Below the pieces are notes generated by a model. That model searched no databases. It saw only the letters and a list, made by a program, of their open reading frames with translations, and was not told where the DNA came from. A stretch of DNA of 64,000 nt from assembly GCA_963680875.1 (NCBI GenBank), contig OY804585.1, positions 26,616,186 through 26,680,185 on the forward strand. Direction: 5' to 3'. Positions 14,101 through 23,535 of the stretch are shown piece after piece. Made by a program: the position numbers and the translations under genes. Every line of letters begins with the position of its first letter. Within the stretch, counting starts at the first letter, position 1. The stretch is from Bathymodiolus brooksi. Lineage: Eukaryota; Mollusca; Bivalvia; Mytilida; Modiolidae.

Positions 14101-17088
14101 GTCCAACTAAAAACTACGTCTGTGATGTAATGGTTCGTGTTCTCACCCCAGTTTGAGTCAAACTAAAAACTATCAAATTTGTATCTGCTGATTCTTCATT
14201 TAGAACAAAGACCGGTTTGCTCAGAATCAGGATTATGTATCCAATTAGAGCAGCATGTCTACTCTTGTACTGTTGTTTCAGTGAGATAGCACTAGACAAG
14301 TCTCAGTGAGATAGCACTAGACAAGTCGCAGTGAGATAGCACTAGACAAGTCGCAGTGAGATAGCACTAGACAAATCTCAGTGAGATAGCACTAGACAAG
14401 TCTCTGTGAGACAGCACTAGACAAATCTCAGTGAGATAGCACTAGATAAGTCTCAGTGAGATAGCACTAGACAAATCTCAGTGAGATAGCACTAGACAAG
14501 TCTCTGTGAGATAGCACTAGACAAGTCTCAGTGAGATAGCACCAGACAAATCTCAGTGAGATAGCACTAGACAAGTCTCTGTGAGATAGCACTAGACAAG
14601 TCTCAGTGAGATAGCACTAGACAAATCTCAGTGAGATAGCACTAGACAAATCTCTGTGAGATAGCACTAGACAAGTCTCAGTGAGATAGCACTAGACAAA
14701 TCTAATTATTAACCATACCTTTCTCCTGCACTTCATTCTTTATAGTTAAATATTGTGCACCTTCATATATACCATACACATGTATATAAACTTTTCCCAA
14801 AATGTTAAAATTAAAATTTGAACAGGGTTGTGTTGTTTGACCTTGCTTTGTTTAACAATTTAAAAATTAAAAAAATCATTGTGTTGATGTAGTACAAAGT
14901 GGACATCGTCATCTCATTGAAATGTATCTAGTTCTTGCCATGACATAGCTGAAAAATTACCCTCTTGGCGTTTAGCAACAATCACTCCCTCAATATTTAC
15001 ACCTAATGTAATTATTTAATCATTTTCAAATAGTGCAACATTCATTCACTTATATTTATTGTAGAGAGATACCATCCCTATGGAGGAAGTAGACAGAAAG
15101 GGGTAAGTTTATCAAGTAATTAACTTTTAATGAGTGTTGGTTATTTGGTTTTTTGTTTCGGCTACCATCTGTTGGTATTGCGGACTATTGGTGACTATTG
15201 CCCAGTCTGTTTTCTTCTCACTTTTCTTTTATGTTACAATGTGCATTAGATCTCAAGCTACATCATGTAACTGGTTTGATAATACAAGACACTTATGAAG
15301 AAGGCCTTATGGCCAAAACATAGGAATGAAAAAAACTTTTTTTTATAGTTACAAACAGATATTAATGCATAGAATCACATTCCATAGAAATATACTGGTA
15401 GTCCTACTTAGTGTAAATGTTCTTAAAAGTTTTTTTTTATTTATTTATTACACTATACACATGCATACTTATTCATTCAAATTACATCTTCAGTATTTAT
15501 TTGGATCAGTAACCATGTAGGTCATGTCTAATTGATGTAAATTGTACAATTTGTAACCGATGCATGTCATAAAACTTAAATTTTTTCATGGTGGTCAGTT
15601 TTATTGGTGCAGGACATCCATCAAAGTTCTCAGAAAAAAAAGTGACCTACAGCATGTCATTAACAAACTTCATAAAATATAGTTGTGTCAAGTACACCTC
15701 GACCCGGATGGGAATCAAACTCATTTTAATGGTGATTGGCATTATTCAATATGGGTTGATTGATTGATGTTTAACGTCCAACGTATTCAATATGGGTATA
15801 TGTTAACAACTAAAGTCTGACTGTTATAAACAAGAATTATTATTGTATGATTTATAGATTGATGAAATCCCCATGACTGATCTTGCACCAGGTTATGCTC
15901 CTATAGAAGAACAACATAACAGAAGAAACAAACCACCAATAGGTGGCGTTCCACTGTTCCCCAATCTACAACCTGTTGTAAGTATACATTTGTAGTTTTC
16001 TAATTATTTTTACCGCCAATAGGTTTTCGTTCTGCTGTTCCCCAATCTACAACCTGTTGTAAGTATACATTTGTAGTTTTTTAATTATTTTTACCGCCAA
16101 TAGGTTTTCGTTCTGCTGTTCCCCAATCTACAACCTGTTGTAAGTATACATTTGTAGTTTTCTAATTATTTTTACCGCCAATAGGTTTTCGTTCTGCTGT
16201 TCCCCAATCTACAACCTGTTGTAAGTATACATTTGTAGTTTTCTAATTATTTTTACCGCCAATAGGTTTTCGTTCTGCTGTTCCCCAATCTACAACCTGT
16301 TGTAAGTATACATTTGTAGTTTTCTAATTATTTTTACCGCCAATAGGTTTTCGTTCTGCTGTTCCCCAATCTACAACCTGTTGTAAGTATACATTTGTAG
16401 TTTTCTAATTATTTTTACCGCCAATAGGTTTTCGTTCTGCTGTTCCCCAATCTACAACCTGTTGTAAGTATACATTTGTAGTTTTCTAATTATTTTTACC
16501 GCCAATAGGTTTTCGTTCTGCTGTTCCCCAATCTACAACCAGCTATGAGTATTATTTTGTAGTGTTTTACTTAGGATTGTTCCACTCTGCAAACTGATGG
16601 CCACGCTATTGCTGAAATATTGTTGAATGTGGCATTAAACACCATAATCCCCATATTGTGTGCAGATTAGGTATCACTTAAATGTGTGTGAGCTAGAAAT
16701 GCTTTGAAATTGACTCTTTTTTTTTCTTCTTTTTTTTTACCAGTAAATTGTATGCAAATTTAATGTTTTGGCTATTGTTCTTTTATTTATTAGGTAAATT
16801 AAATTACTCTTTTAAAAGTTGGTAGTTTATTATTAAAATTGGAAAATGTGCAAATGGTCTATGTTAATGCAAAAATACTTTTTTGATATTTTGTAGAGCC
16901 CTCAAGACACACAAGACTATCCTCCTCCTCATCAACAGGATGGAGGACATGAACTAGGTCACGAACCTCTCTATGCACAAGTGAAGAAAGGACATAAACG
17001 TCCAGAGGATGATATTGTTAACCCTAATCATGTTATGTTAGAGGCAGGAGGTAGTAGTCCCCAGGGTGGGGCAGATTCATGGGTGTAA
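2037..17088 (+). CDS. CTNND: delta-catenin / p120-catenin family protein, 3' ten exons (partial)
   Basis: This is an armadillo-repeat adhesion scaffold that in this family binds the juxtamembrane tail of classical cadherins. Coding exons: 2037-2124, 3082-3244, 5031-5181, 5867-5999, 7136-7229, 10328-10425, 11039-11232, 15065-15102, 15858-15977 and 16897-17088 (1,271 nt, ~423 codons). All have GT-AG borders and consistent phases. Visible family signatures are the basic insert [14 protein letters not shown] between arm repeats, then [45 protein letters not shown] and [11 protein letters not shown]. The tail is proline/polar-rich and ends DSWV. That PDZ-binding end is shared by vertebrate delta-catenin, ARVCF and p0071, and absent from p120 itself. 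The N-terminal coiled coil and the first arm repeats lie off the window. Two exon borders are embedded in minisatellites (1817-2036, 15,930-16,545). Orthology within the family is not resolved. Confidence 0.93.
2310..2340. repeat. (AT)n microsatellite
   Basis: A run of about ten AT repeats in the intron after exon 2037-2124. No further meaning seen. Confidence 0.8.
2690..2950 (-). mobile_element. SINE-B copy
   Basis: Full-length reverse-oriented copy. On the - strand it starts with a tRNA-like head (GTATGGTAGTTGGATTTACA, then an A-box/B-box pair, with the B box as GAGTTTGAACCC) and ends with a tail containing TTCAACAATATTTCAG-type sequence and GGCGTTAAACACTATAAACC. Many relatives occur in this window. 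Confidence 0.75.
3082..3244 (+). CDS. CTNND: delta-catenin exon: armadillo repeat
   Basis: Acceptor TTTACACAG|TGG, donor GGACT|GTAAGT; 1 + 162 nt. It encodes [17 protein letters not shown]... and then [18 protein letters not shown], matching the arm-repeat core in which vertebrate p120 family members have EASAGAIQNL. Confidence 0.93.
3790..4085 (+). mobile_element. SINE-A copy
   Basis: A diverged tRNA-like head (GGCTAGCATGCTCATCTCGT) is followed by the shared body: TATTTGCTGCTTCTAGGCTA, GCAGCATTAAG, GACTGGTTGGTTCAGAAT, GGAGCGACATGTCTACC, ATTCCAACTAAC and TCATTGAAATGTA. It lies in the intron between the 3,244 donor and the 5,031 acceptor. Confidence 0.75.
4086..4945 (+). mobile_element. SINE-C copy split by an inserted tandem-repeat element
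   Basis: 4086-4199 (GATGAGACGTAAATAAAACC ... CATAATGAGCATT) and 4872-4945 (TGTTCTCGTCCTGAATATAG ... CAATCAATCAATC) are the two ends of one repeat family, found uninterrupted in reverse at 58,212-58,495. Between them, 4210-4870 holds a second element: CCCCCGCAACGAAGTTGTAG, a (TCCG)n run and about 2.5 copies of a ~162-bp unit beginning CTATGTTGTACGATAACTTG (4297, 4459, 4620). Confidence 0.7.
5031..5181 (+). CDS. CTNND: delta-catenin exon: armadillo repeat
   Basis: Acceptor TTTATTGCAG|TATGC, donor ATAG|GTAATA; 150 + 1 nt. It encodes [19 protein letters not shown], a [11 protein letters not shown] stretch and [15 protein letters not shown], the typical p120-family pattern RxExGLP..VxLL and ALRNLxxDxxNKxLIG. 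Confidence 0.95.
5867..5999 (+). CDS. CTNND: delta-catenin exon: armadillo repeat
   Basis: Acceptor TTTTTTTTATAG|GAAC, donor GCAAG|GTATGA; 2 + 129 + 2 nt. Joined to the previous exon it reads [16 protein letters not shown], then [19 protein letters not shown] sequence ([19 protein letters not shown]). It corresponds to the p120 segment that reads IGKHAIPNLVKNLP. Confidence 0.94.
6285..6520 (+). mobile_element. SINE-B copy
   Basis: The tRNA-like portion has the B box GGGTTCGCGCCCGGC. It is followed by the body (GTGCACTCGACTCGCAGCTG, GTGGTTCTCTCCGGGTACTC) and the tail GAAATATTGCTGAAAGTGGC + ATTAAAACACC. A second copy follows 560 bp later. Confidence 0.75.
6855..7078 (+). mobile_element. SINE-B copy, near-duplicate of the preceding one
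   Basis: Same order of blocks as 6285-6520 with point changes (AACTCATACAAGCCTATCAC, GGGTTTGCACCTGGC, GAAATATTGCTGAAAGTGGC). It ends about 60 bp before the exon at 7136. Confidence 0.75.
7136..7229 (+). CDS. CTNND: delta-catenin exon: last armadillo region
   Basis: Acceptor TTTGTAG|GTCA, donor AAAAG|GTAAGA; 1 + 93 nt, phase 0 at the end. It encodes [19 protein letters not shown] followed by a Lys-rich run. A TTAA-flanked transposable element begins 85 bp into the following intron. Confidence 0.9.
7315..8313. mobile_element. TTAA-flanked TIR element (non-autonomous), 999 bp
   Basis: Inverted ends AGGCATACAGGCTGTCAGAA (left) and its complement at the right, matching over ~75 bp with scattered differences. 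TTAA lies on both sides (7311-7314, 8314-8317). TTAA duplication is characteristic of piggyBac and Kolobok transposons. No transposase reading frame is visible inside. It sits in a delta-catenin intron. Confidence 0.8.
8359..8509. mobile_element. TA-flanked MITE (Tc1/mariner-pogo type ends)
   Basis: Starts CAGTGAATCTTGTGCAATCC and ends GTCAGATTAGACAGATTCCACTG, imperfect inverted repeats with TA on both sides. Related copies lie at 11,277, 23,940, 27,443 and 29,809. TA target duplication fits the Tc1/mariner/pogo group; no coding remains. Confidence 0.7.
8648..10255 (+). mobile_element. two tandem CTCACCTG...CCGTCCGTC repeat elements
   Basis: Each starts with a short hairpin (GCTCGCCTGACCC AAA GGGTCAGGTGAG at ~8755, a weaker copy at 9613), then GTATTGCCATCACTTG and CGTCGTCCGTC. 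Then follow copies of a ~157-bp unit with CTCCTCTGAAAC, GGAACCAAACTTGGCAG and ATATGGCCGCCAAGG (8844, 9002, 9699, 9857, 10,013). The second ends GTCAGGTGAGCGATACAGGC. Open frames here on both strands are by-products of the repeat. No coding function is recognised. Confidence 0.7.
10328..10425 (+). CDS. CTNND: delta-catenin exon: end of armadillo domain
   Basis: Acceptor TTTTTTTTTAAAG|GTATTG, donor GGAAG|GTAATG; 96 + 2 nt. It encodes [19 protein letters not shown], equivalent to the p120 LQTIWGYKEL helix, then [12 protein letters not shown]. About 1.6 kb of repeated CCGTCCGTC-type sequence sits directly upstream in the intron. Confidence 0.9.
11039..11232 (+). CDS. CTNND: delta-catenin exon: C-terminal tail
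   Basis: Acceptor CTTACAG|AGAG, donor ACCTG|GTAAAG; 1 + 192 + 1 nt. It encodes a polar, low-complexity tail with [19 protein letters not shown], related to the SYDDSTLP-like tail motif of p120 family proteins. Met/His/Gly-rich sequence follows. Confidence 0.88.
11277..11455. mobile_element. TA-flanked MITE
   Basis: Ends CAGTCAAACCTGCATTAGCA and AGACAGGTTTGACTG are inverted and flanked by TA. It begins 45 bp after the donor at 11,232. A single left end of the same family lies at ~11,467 (CAGTCAAACCTGGCTAGAAC). Confidence 0.7.
11649..14170 (+). repeat. 56-bp minisatellite made of SINE tRNA-like head, ~45 copies
   Basis: The unit contains CTGTGATGTAATGGTTCGTG, TTCTCACCCCAGTTTGAGTC and CAACTAAAAACTACG. 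These are the A-box (GTAATGGTT) and B-box (GTTTGAGTCC) parts of the SINE-A head. Copies are nearly identical, with rare single-base changes, which suggests recent amplification or gene conversion. It lies in the delta-catenin intron between 11,232 and 15,065. Confidence 0.93.
14171..15000 (+). mobile_element. SINE-A body and tail with a nested array
   Basis: After the 56-bp array the SINE continues in order: TCTGCTGATTCTTCATTTAG, AACAAAGACCGGTTTGCTCA, AGCATGTCTACTC and TGTTGTTTCAGTGA. It is then interrupted by the 25-bp array and resumes at ~14,885 with GTAGTACAAAGTGG, TCATTGAAATGTATC and GCCATGACATAGCTGAAAAA. One SINE has thus grown to ~3.35 kb. Confidence 0.75.
14281..14703 (+). repeat. 25-bp minisatellite, ~16 copies
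   Basis: Unit GTGAGATAGCACTAGACAAG + TCTCA with CTCA/CTCT and AAG/AAA variants. It corresponds to the SINE-A segment CAGTGAGATAGCACTA...; it is therefore an internal expansion of a second part of the same SINE copy. Confidence 0.9.
15065..15102 (+). CDS. CTNND: delta-catenin microexon (38 bp)
   Basis: Acceptor ATTGTAG|AGAG, donor AAGGG|GTAAGT; 2 + 36 nt. It encodes [12 protein letters not shown]. The frame joins both neighbours, which supports it despite its small size. It follows 3.4 kb of expanded SINE sequence. Confidence 0.8.
15590..15790 (-). mobile_element. SINE-B copy, partial
   Basis: Contains TGGTGGTCAGTTTTATTGGT, AAGTACACCTCGACC and TGGTGATTGGCATT in the usual reverse order. The tail adjoins a TTGATTGATGTTTAACGTCC fragment of another SINE tail. 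Confidence 0.6.
15858..15977 (+). CDS. CTNND: delta-catenin exon: C-terminal tail
   Basis: Acceptor GATTTATAG|ATTG, donor CTGTT|GTAAGT; 120 nt, phase 0 on both sides. It encodes [19 protein letters not shown] and then [15 protein letters not shown]. Its last ~45 bp and the donor are tandemly amplified downstream (15,930-16,545). Confidence 0.9.
15930..16545 (+). repeat. 81-bp tandem array duplicating a splice donor and a mini-exon
   Basis: Units of 81 bp carry ...CCCAATCTACAACCTGTT|GTAAGTATAC. GTAAGT starts at 15,978, 16,059, 16,140, 16,221, 16,302, 16,383 and 16,464; the last copy has lost it. Within each unit a pyrimidine-rich stretch ends CCGCCAATAG, followed by exactly 36 nt before the next donor. 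The first copy is the true end of exon 15,858-15,977. Confidence 0.92.
16595..16650 (+). mobile_element. SINE-B tail fragment
   Basis: ATGGCCACGCTATTGCTGAA, ATATTGTTGAATGTGGC and ATTAAACACCATAATC: only the 3' tail of the family remains. Confidence 0.6.
16897..17088 (+). CDS. CTNND: delta-catenin terminal exon with PDZ ligand DSWV
   Basis: Acceptor TATTTTGTAG|AGCC; 192 nt ending in TAA. It encodes a Pro/Gln/His-rich tail with [15 protein letters not shown] and ends GGADSWV-stop. The last four residues form a class-type PDZ-binding motif known from vertebrate delta-catenin, ARVCF and p0071. Confidence 0.95.
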   Translation, partial: SPQDTQDYPPPHQQDGGHELGHEPLYAQVKKGHKRPEDDIVNPNHVMLEAGGSSPQGGADSWV

Positions 17089-19700
17089 CATTTATTAAAT
17101 GGTATCAAATATTTTGTATATAGGAGCAATAACGATTGAATGAACAAAATATAATATTGTTCACAAAAGACATACATGTAAAGCTTACTATTTTATATGT
17201 AAAACCAAGAAAAAATATGCAGATCTTTATTATTGGAGCTGAGAAATAGCGAACAATTAAATTACCTGTATAATGTGGTTCTTGTGTACAATTACCTGTA
17301 TAATATGGATTTTATGCAGGTACAAATCAACTGTTTAAAGGGCATCAAAACATTTCAGACTGAACTGATATATTTTTTCAGGCTGAACTTACGTATTCAG
17401 TGACTATTCATTCATTATATGGATATCTTATCAGAAGAATTTTTTATTATTTATATATGTTAGGAAAAAAAGAAAAACTGCCATTTTTTTTTGTCAGAGA
17501 ACGGTTTGTGATATATTTTTATATACATATTATATCTTTACTGAAGTGTATATATTATACAACTATATGTATAATGGTATATTTGTCTATAAGACATTTT
17601 ATAAAGAATTCTTCATCCTGTTTTTAACTGATCACATTTTTAACATTGTTTTTACTGGGTGAGGATTAATGACAGATGTACATATATATATTTATTTACT
17701 GCATAACTAACCTTGTTCTAGTATCATTTTTTTAGAGCAAAGTTCCATAACTCCATTAGAAAAAAAAAATGGCTAAGTTCCATAACTCCATTAGAAAAAT
17801 AACATTTATCTAAGTTCCATAACTCCATTTAAACAATAGTATTGATCTAAGTTCCATAACTCCATCAGAAAAACAATAGCATTTATCTTGGAAGAGTTTT
17901 AAATCAACATCACTATTTCTACAAAAAATTAAGTAATTCTTCTTTAATAATGTATAGTTATCTTTACAAGAAAGTATTTGAACCATTAGATCTATGACAC
18001 TAACATATTATAGCTTAGATCTGACATAGTTTACAGAGAGACCTGTCTAAAGTGAACCCTGGATAATCCTGCATTGTATGTAAATTGAACATCAGATTTA
18101 ACCCCAATGTCTCAATTTTGTGTGTGTGCAAATTTAACCACCTGCCTTATCCAGACATTTGTCTCTTCCAAATAATAAGGTGCATTTGTTTTTGCTCGTG
18201 TCTTCTCTATTTAAACAGGTTTCATTGTGCTATATGTATATCATATTTTTCGGACTATTGTGATAAATGTTTTTACTCCAAAAAGATATTTTTCTCATTT
18301 TAAGTCTGGAGATTATGTCAGTTAGACCTATAGTCCACAGAGATAAAGTCCACATGGACCTATTGTCCTCATAGGCTTATAGTCCCAAACATATGGTAAT
18401 GATGTGTCTGTATGCATGTTTAGACATTATTTAATTGATAGACGACTAGGTTTTTCTTTGTTTGTCTGTTTTAAAGGCAATTAAAATATTATGAATAATT
18501 AATATGGATTTGTTTATGCTTTCAATAGTGCTTTCTAAGACAGAGGTATTATTTTTAGCTCATGCATTAGTTTAGCCTTTACACGATATTCAAGGTTGTA
18601 ATTTTTTTTAAATAATTTTCAAGGTTGTCATTTTGTAATTTTATTTTACCAATTTTAAAGACAAATAACTGCATTTAAATTTATCATTAATAATTCTATG
18701 AAAATTTATTAATTTTTGTGTTTTATGATTTACTGATTATGGAAAAGGGGGGTGAAATATGTGTGACGGATTTCTTTTTCTGGGATATTCATGTGCTAAA
18801 AGATAAAATGACTATATAAAATAATGTCCAAATTTGTCCACAAGTTTTCGTAAAATTTAAAGAAAAGAACCATTTTCATTTCTGGCATGTATATAAAAGA
18901 AATTTCTATAAATAAAAAAAATGAACACCCAAAACTTATTTTCAGTTTCTTATCACATTCTGTGTATCAGAAGATAATACATTGATATTTTCCTTCCCCG
19001 CATCTGCTCTTTTTATTTGAGAACATTAAAACGAGCGGTTGATGTATAGTAATTCATCATCATAGTCACCATACGTCACATAATTCAGCTGATTTTGTAG
19101 TATTGAAATATTGAAATATGGTTCTTGTTTAGAAGATGTTATGGAACGGGAAACAAGATATACTGATGTACCAAAGTTATTGAAAACAAAGCATTTAGAT
19201 TTTAAAATATTGGAAAACATGTATGATTTCTTTTTTGTGGGTTCCAACTTGGTAAAAGATTTTGACCTGTCATTGTATTTTTCTTTACAAAAGATCTTCA
19301 AGTATCTTACTAACTGACAGATTTTTCAAGAAATATAAAGTAAAGAAATCAAGGTTACAACAGTGTTGCATTACTTAATGTAAATAAACAATCTAGTTAT
19401 TTGTCTTTAAGGTTGAAGAAGACTGTTTATTTTATTGTTATTATGTTTTATTTGAATTACTTCTTTGATCATTTATATTTTGGTTTGAAAGAACAGTTGA
19501 AACGTTGTTATCTGGATCTTGGATAAGTTAATTAATCCAATTTCTCCAATCATTTGGTCCGTTTGTAGTAAATTTTAGCTTTAATAATTTACCTCAGATA
19601 ACTCAAATACTCTGCTATTACAAAATAAAGTCATCTATCCCTTCAACTTCACCTCAATCTGTTTGACTAGTCTAAAGCAGGGAAAATTGTAATAAAAAAA
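17089..19700 (+). other. delta-catenin 3' UTR and flank
   Basis: No coding signal seen. Candidate AATAAA hexamers occur at 18,910 and 19,383; which is used cannot be decided. 17,735-17,880 holds four copies of AAGTTCCATAACTCCATTAG with spacers. Short open frames here are AT-rich and lack family features. Confidence 0.5.
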
Positions 19701-22080
19701 ATTGTAAAAAGATTGTAAAATACTATTAAAATGTCCCCTACAAGATAGGTCACCACTCTTATAAGGCTACGGTTTTCATTTCAGAAGGGGTACCTTTATA
19801 AGAGAGGAATTACTAAACTCTTCAGTTTCCAAGTGAAATCATCGCTCCCTTCCACTTATACACAACAAGGTTTAACTGTACCAGTATAATATATTTTCAA
19901 AAACCATGGAAAACATTTTTACAAAAATCAAAACTTTTGAATTTTATTAAATTAAAGGTATGAAATTCTTCCATGCCAAACGTTTATCAAATAAACTAGT
20001 ATATAGATATATATATTGTTAGTATATAAATAATTAAATGTTTGTACAGATGATTTGATTTATAGCAGTGTTAACATTAATTATAATGTGGGTGCTGATC
20101 GACATAGTTGTTGGGAGTGTCTGTAGAATTTTCAATATGGACAGTATATAATTGTTTAGCTTCATTTTAATGTAGTTTTTTTACAAGTATTGTAGACTGA
20201 TTTAATAATTATTTGGTTTAAGATTTTTTTTCATTTTTCACAGTGTACAGTTTTATTTCAAGAATACATATCACAAATTAACAATTTTTAGCATAATTTT
20301 CATCATGACAGAAACATGCCTGGAAAGTTCTATCCTTTTGATGGACAATTCATTTAACATATATCTATTTTTAGCAATGTCTACTTTCATTTTCATAAAC
20401 ATTAATTAAGTTTAGAATTTATTTATTTCTGGAAAAAAGATATCAGATTTGTATACATATGACATTAGTCATAACAATAACATAATATTTTGGGAAGGAA
20501 ATATTTTTTTTATTTTATTTTTTATAGCTTACCTGTCTAAGGCCTAGTGAGTTTTGAAGTCATTGGACATCTGTCCAACATCATCAGACATCATTGTTAT
20601 ACTTCAGTATCTTTTTTCAATAGAAAATCAAGTGTAATATTTTAACTATTAAATCCTAAATTCCTTTTTTTCTCTATTTCACCGGTCATCAGTTTTTTTT
20701 ACTGATGACCGGGGGAACAGTGATCTAGATTGCCAAAGCGCTTACGATATCGGTAAAATGATCATGATCTAAAACGTGTACGTGAGGTAAGTATGTATAA
20801 AATGGCCACCGCCGGTGTGCCCAGTGGAACCATTCTGGCTGTTCATTTACAGAAATGTTCGCATTTATCAAACGAAATAAAGTGATGCAAAAAAATATAG
20901 AGTTTCAGTATAATAAAATAATTAATGCCTGCACTTAAGGTGAACATCACAGGTCACTGAGGATCAAACCTAAAGTTAGATATGGCTTAATAGATATATT
21001 GATATTGAAATTTACAGTTGCTAATCATAAATAAACTAACAAAATGAATACTAAGGCTCTCCTCCATCAGGCTTAGGTAACTATATAATCATGACCGAAT
21101 TCCATTTAGGCTGTTTGGTTTTCCTGCTCCCAAAAACTAAATTATTTGGCTTTCAAATATTTGGACTGAGCGTACCTGATGAAGGTTATTCCACAAATGT
21201 GTTATGCAAATTAATTTAGTTTCTATTACACTATGGTAGGATAATACAATTTAAAAAATCTGATCCAGGTGACGTTTACAGTCTTGGGGTTTTTTAGTGA
21301 ATTTTGTTTCTGACCTATTAAAGATAGGTTTTTTCTTGTAAGAATAGTTGTTTAACCTTCCTGTCATAAGTTTTTTTTTTACATGACAACCACTTTCATT
21401 TTCCTTAAAGAATATTGTTCATTGAAAGTCATATTTTCAGCTTGCCCCCATTTTGTCAGTTCTGGCAGGATAACATCATCTTCATTGTAATACAAGAAAG
21501 TATGTTATGGTAGCTATAAACTAATATTGGTTGCACATTTCTATGAAAAGAAAATATTTATGTTACGAAAACTTGTAAAAAGTAGTTGAATAAAATCAGA
21601 TTATTATAATTATATCGAAGCTTAAATTATTTCTCAAAAGTAGGTTGTGGCAGCACTTTTTCAAATATTGATCTGACCTAATTTCTTCCACACGTCATTG
21701 TAAACGCCTGCTTTAATCATTATTGAAAGTAACAGCCAACATTATCATCATTCTATTTAATTAATTACAACATATCTGCAGTACATAACCCTAACTTCGA
21801 AGCAGGTTATGATTGGTTGTATTACGGTTGCTATATATAGATTAATGGTACAAATATCAGGGGAAAAGGAGACGGAATAGAAATATAATCATTCAAAACA
21901 AACCAATCATGTCCATGTTTTACACTAGGCATATATATGATCAATTTTATTTTTCAAATATTGAAATTTGTCACTTTATCAATGCAGGAATATACCAATC
22001 ATTTTTGTAGTGTGTCAAATATCATTTTTGTAGTAATACATAATAACAAATATGAAAATAAAAATGAAATGAACAAGTGT
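19701..22080. other. intergenic, no gene recognised
   Basis: AT-rich sequence. The only structures noted are a 12-bp-stem hairpin at ~20,681-20,714 (CCGGTCATCAGT / ACTGATGACCGG) and a fragment of the CTTACCTG-type repeat near 20,525. Confidence 0.5.
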
Positions 22081-22089
22081 TGGTTTCTT

Positions 22090-22240
22090 ACTACGATTTG
22101 ATTTTTTGTGTTTAACGCCACTTTCAGCTATATCATGGTGACCAGTTTTAGTGGTGGAAGAAGCCGGAGAGAACCACCGACCATGGGCAAGCAACTGGTA
22201 AACTTTATCACTTGCGGCTGCGAGTCGAGTCTTATTACGA
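22090..22240 (-). mobile_element. SINE-B partial copy
   Basis: TTTAACGCCACTTTCAGCTA, CCAGTTTTAGTGGTGGAAGA and AACCACCGACCATGGGCAAG, the reverse of the body and tail seen at 6285-6520. Confidence 0.65.
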
Positions 22241-22509
22241 AAAAAGAATTCTTTAGGTCAACTGTTGTTGGGTCAATATGATGCTACTGAAGCAAATTAC
22301 AGTGGAATCTCTCTGAGGCAAACCTTGAGTCCTGTATAAACTGAGCTTTAAATGAAGTACCATTGTAGAAAATCATTGATTCAACCTGTATGAACAAAAC
22401 ACATTATGAAAAGAAAGTTTAAACAGCGATTGTCATTAATTCCACAAATATCAACAAAATGAACAATCATCTCTGAACACAAAAAAAGACTATGACATAT
22501 GACATTGAA

Positions 22510-23010
22510 AATGCAGGTCTTGGCTTGGGACAGGCACAAATATGTTAAAACTGGATCCTGACTTGGGACAGGCACAAATATGTTAAAACTGGATCCTGGC
22601 TTGGGACAGGCACAAATATGTTAAAACTGGATCCTGGCTTGGGACAGGCACAAATATGTTAAAACTGGATCCTGGCTTGGGACAGGCACAAATATGTTAA
22701 AACTGGATCCTGGCTTGGGACAGGCACAAATATGTTAAAACTGGATCCTGGCTTGGGACAGGCACAAATATGTTAAAACTGGATCCTGACTTAGGGCAGG
22801 CACAAATATGTTAAAACTGGATCCTGGCTTGGGACAGGCACAACTATGTTAAAACTGGATCCTGGCTTGGGACAGGCACAAATATGTTAAAACTGGATCC
22901 TGGCTTGGGACAGGCACAAATATGTTAAATCTGGATATTGGCTTGGGACAGGCACAAATATGTTAAAACTGGATCCTGGCTTGGGACAGGCACAAATATG
23001 TTAAAACTGA
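22510..23010. repeat. 38-bp minisatellite, ~13 copies
   Basis: Unit CTTGGGACAGGCACAAATAT + GTTAAAACTGGATCCTGG. It starts inside another repeat: the same motif occurs singly in reverse at 41,280 (CCTGTCCCAAGCCAGGACCT) and, diverged, near 36,035. The array ends AATGATGGGATCCCAATA, again as in those single copies. Confidence 0.92.
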
Positions 23011-23329
23011 ATGATGGGATCCCAATACTTCTCTTGTCTATTTTAGAACACACAAGTTGGTTCCAAGTAAGTTATGTTTAGACCGTTATCACTGTACAAT
23101 ACAATTCAGTCAGTAAACTCCTTTTAAAACCAGATGAATGTAGAACACCCCTGTACAAAGAGATTTTCAATTAAATGACTATCTGGATAGAAAATGAAAA
23201 CAAAAGCCAAAGGAGATCAGATCATACATTGTCACTAAATAAACAGCGAGATGATGGGCTCTTGAAGCATTACCATTTGCGGCCCCATTTAAGACAGATT
23301 CTCAAGTTCATATTTTGTTTTTGAACAAA

Positions 23330-23535
23330 ATAGGGTTATGGTGTTCAACACCACTCAACAATATTTCAGTTATATGATTGCTGTCAAGTTTTATTTATGG
23401 AGGAAACCGGAAAAAAACACAATGTATCCAGTACAACTAGCCAAGAACAGGATTCAAACTCACAACTTTAGTAGTGATGGGCTCCGATTTCAAAGGTAGT
23501 TGTAAATCCAACTACCATACGATCACAATGGCCCC
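23330..23535 (-). mobile_element. SINE-B copy
   Basis: TTCAACACCACTCAACAATA ... GGATTCAAACTCACAACTTT ... GTAGTTGTAAATCCAACTAC: tail, B box and head in reverse order. A second, headless copy follows at 23,785-23,920. Confidence 0.7.
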
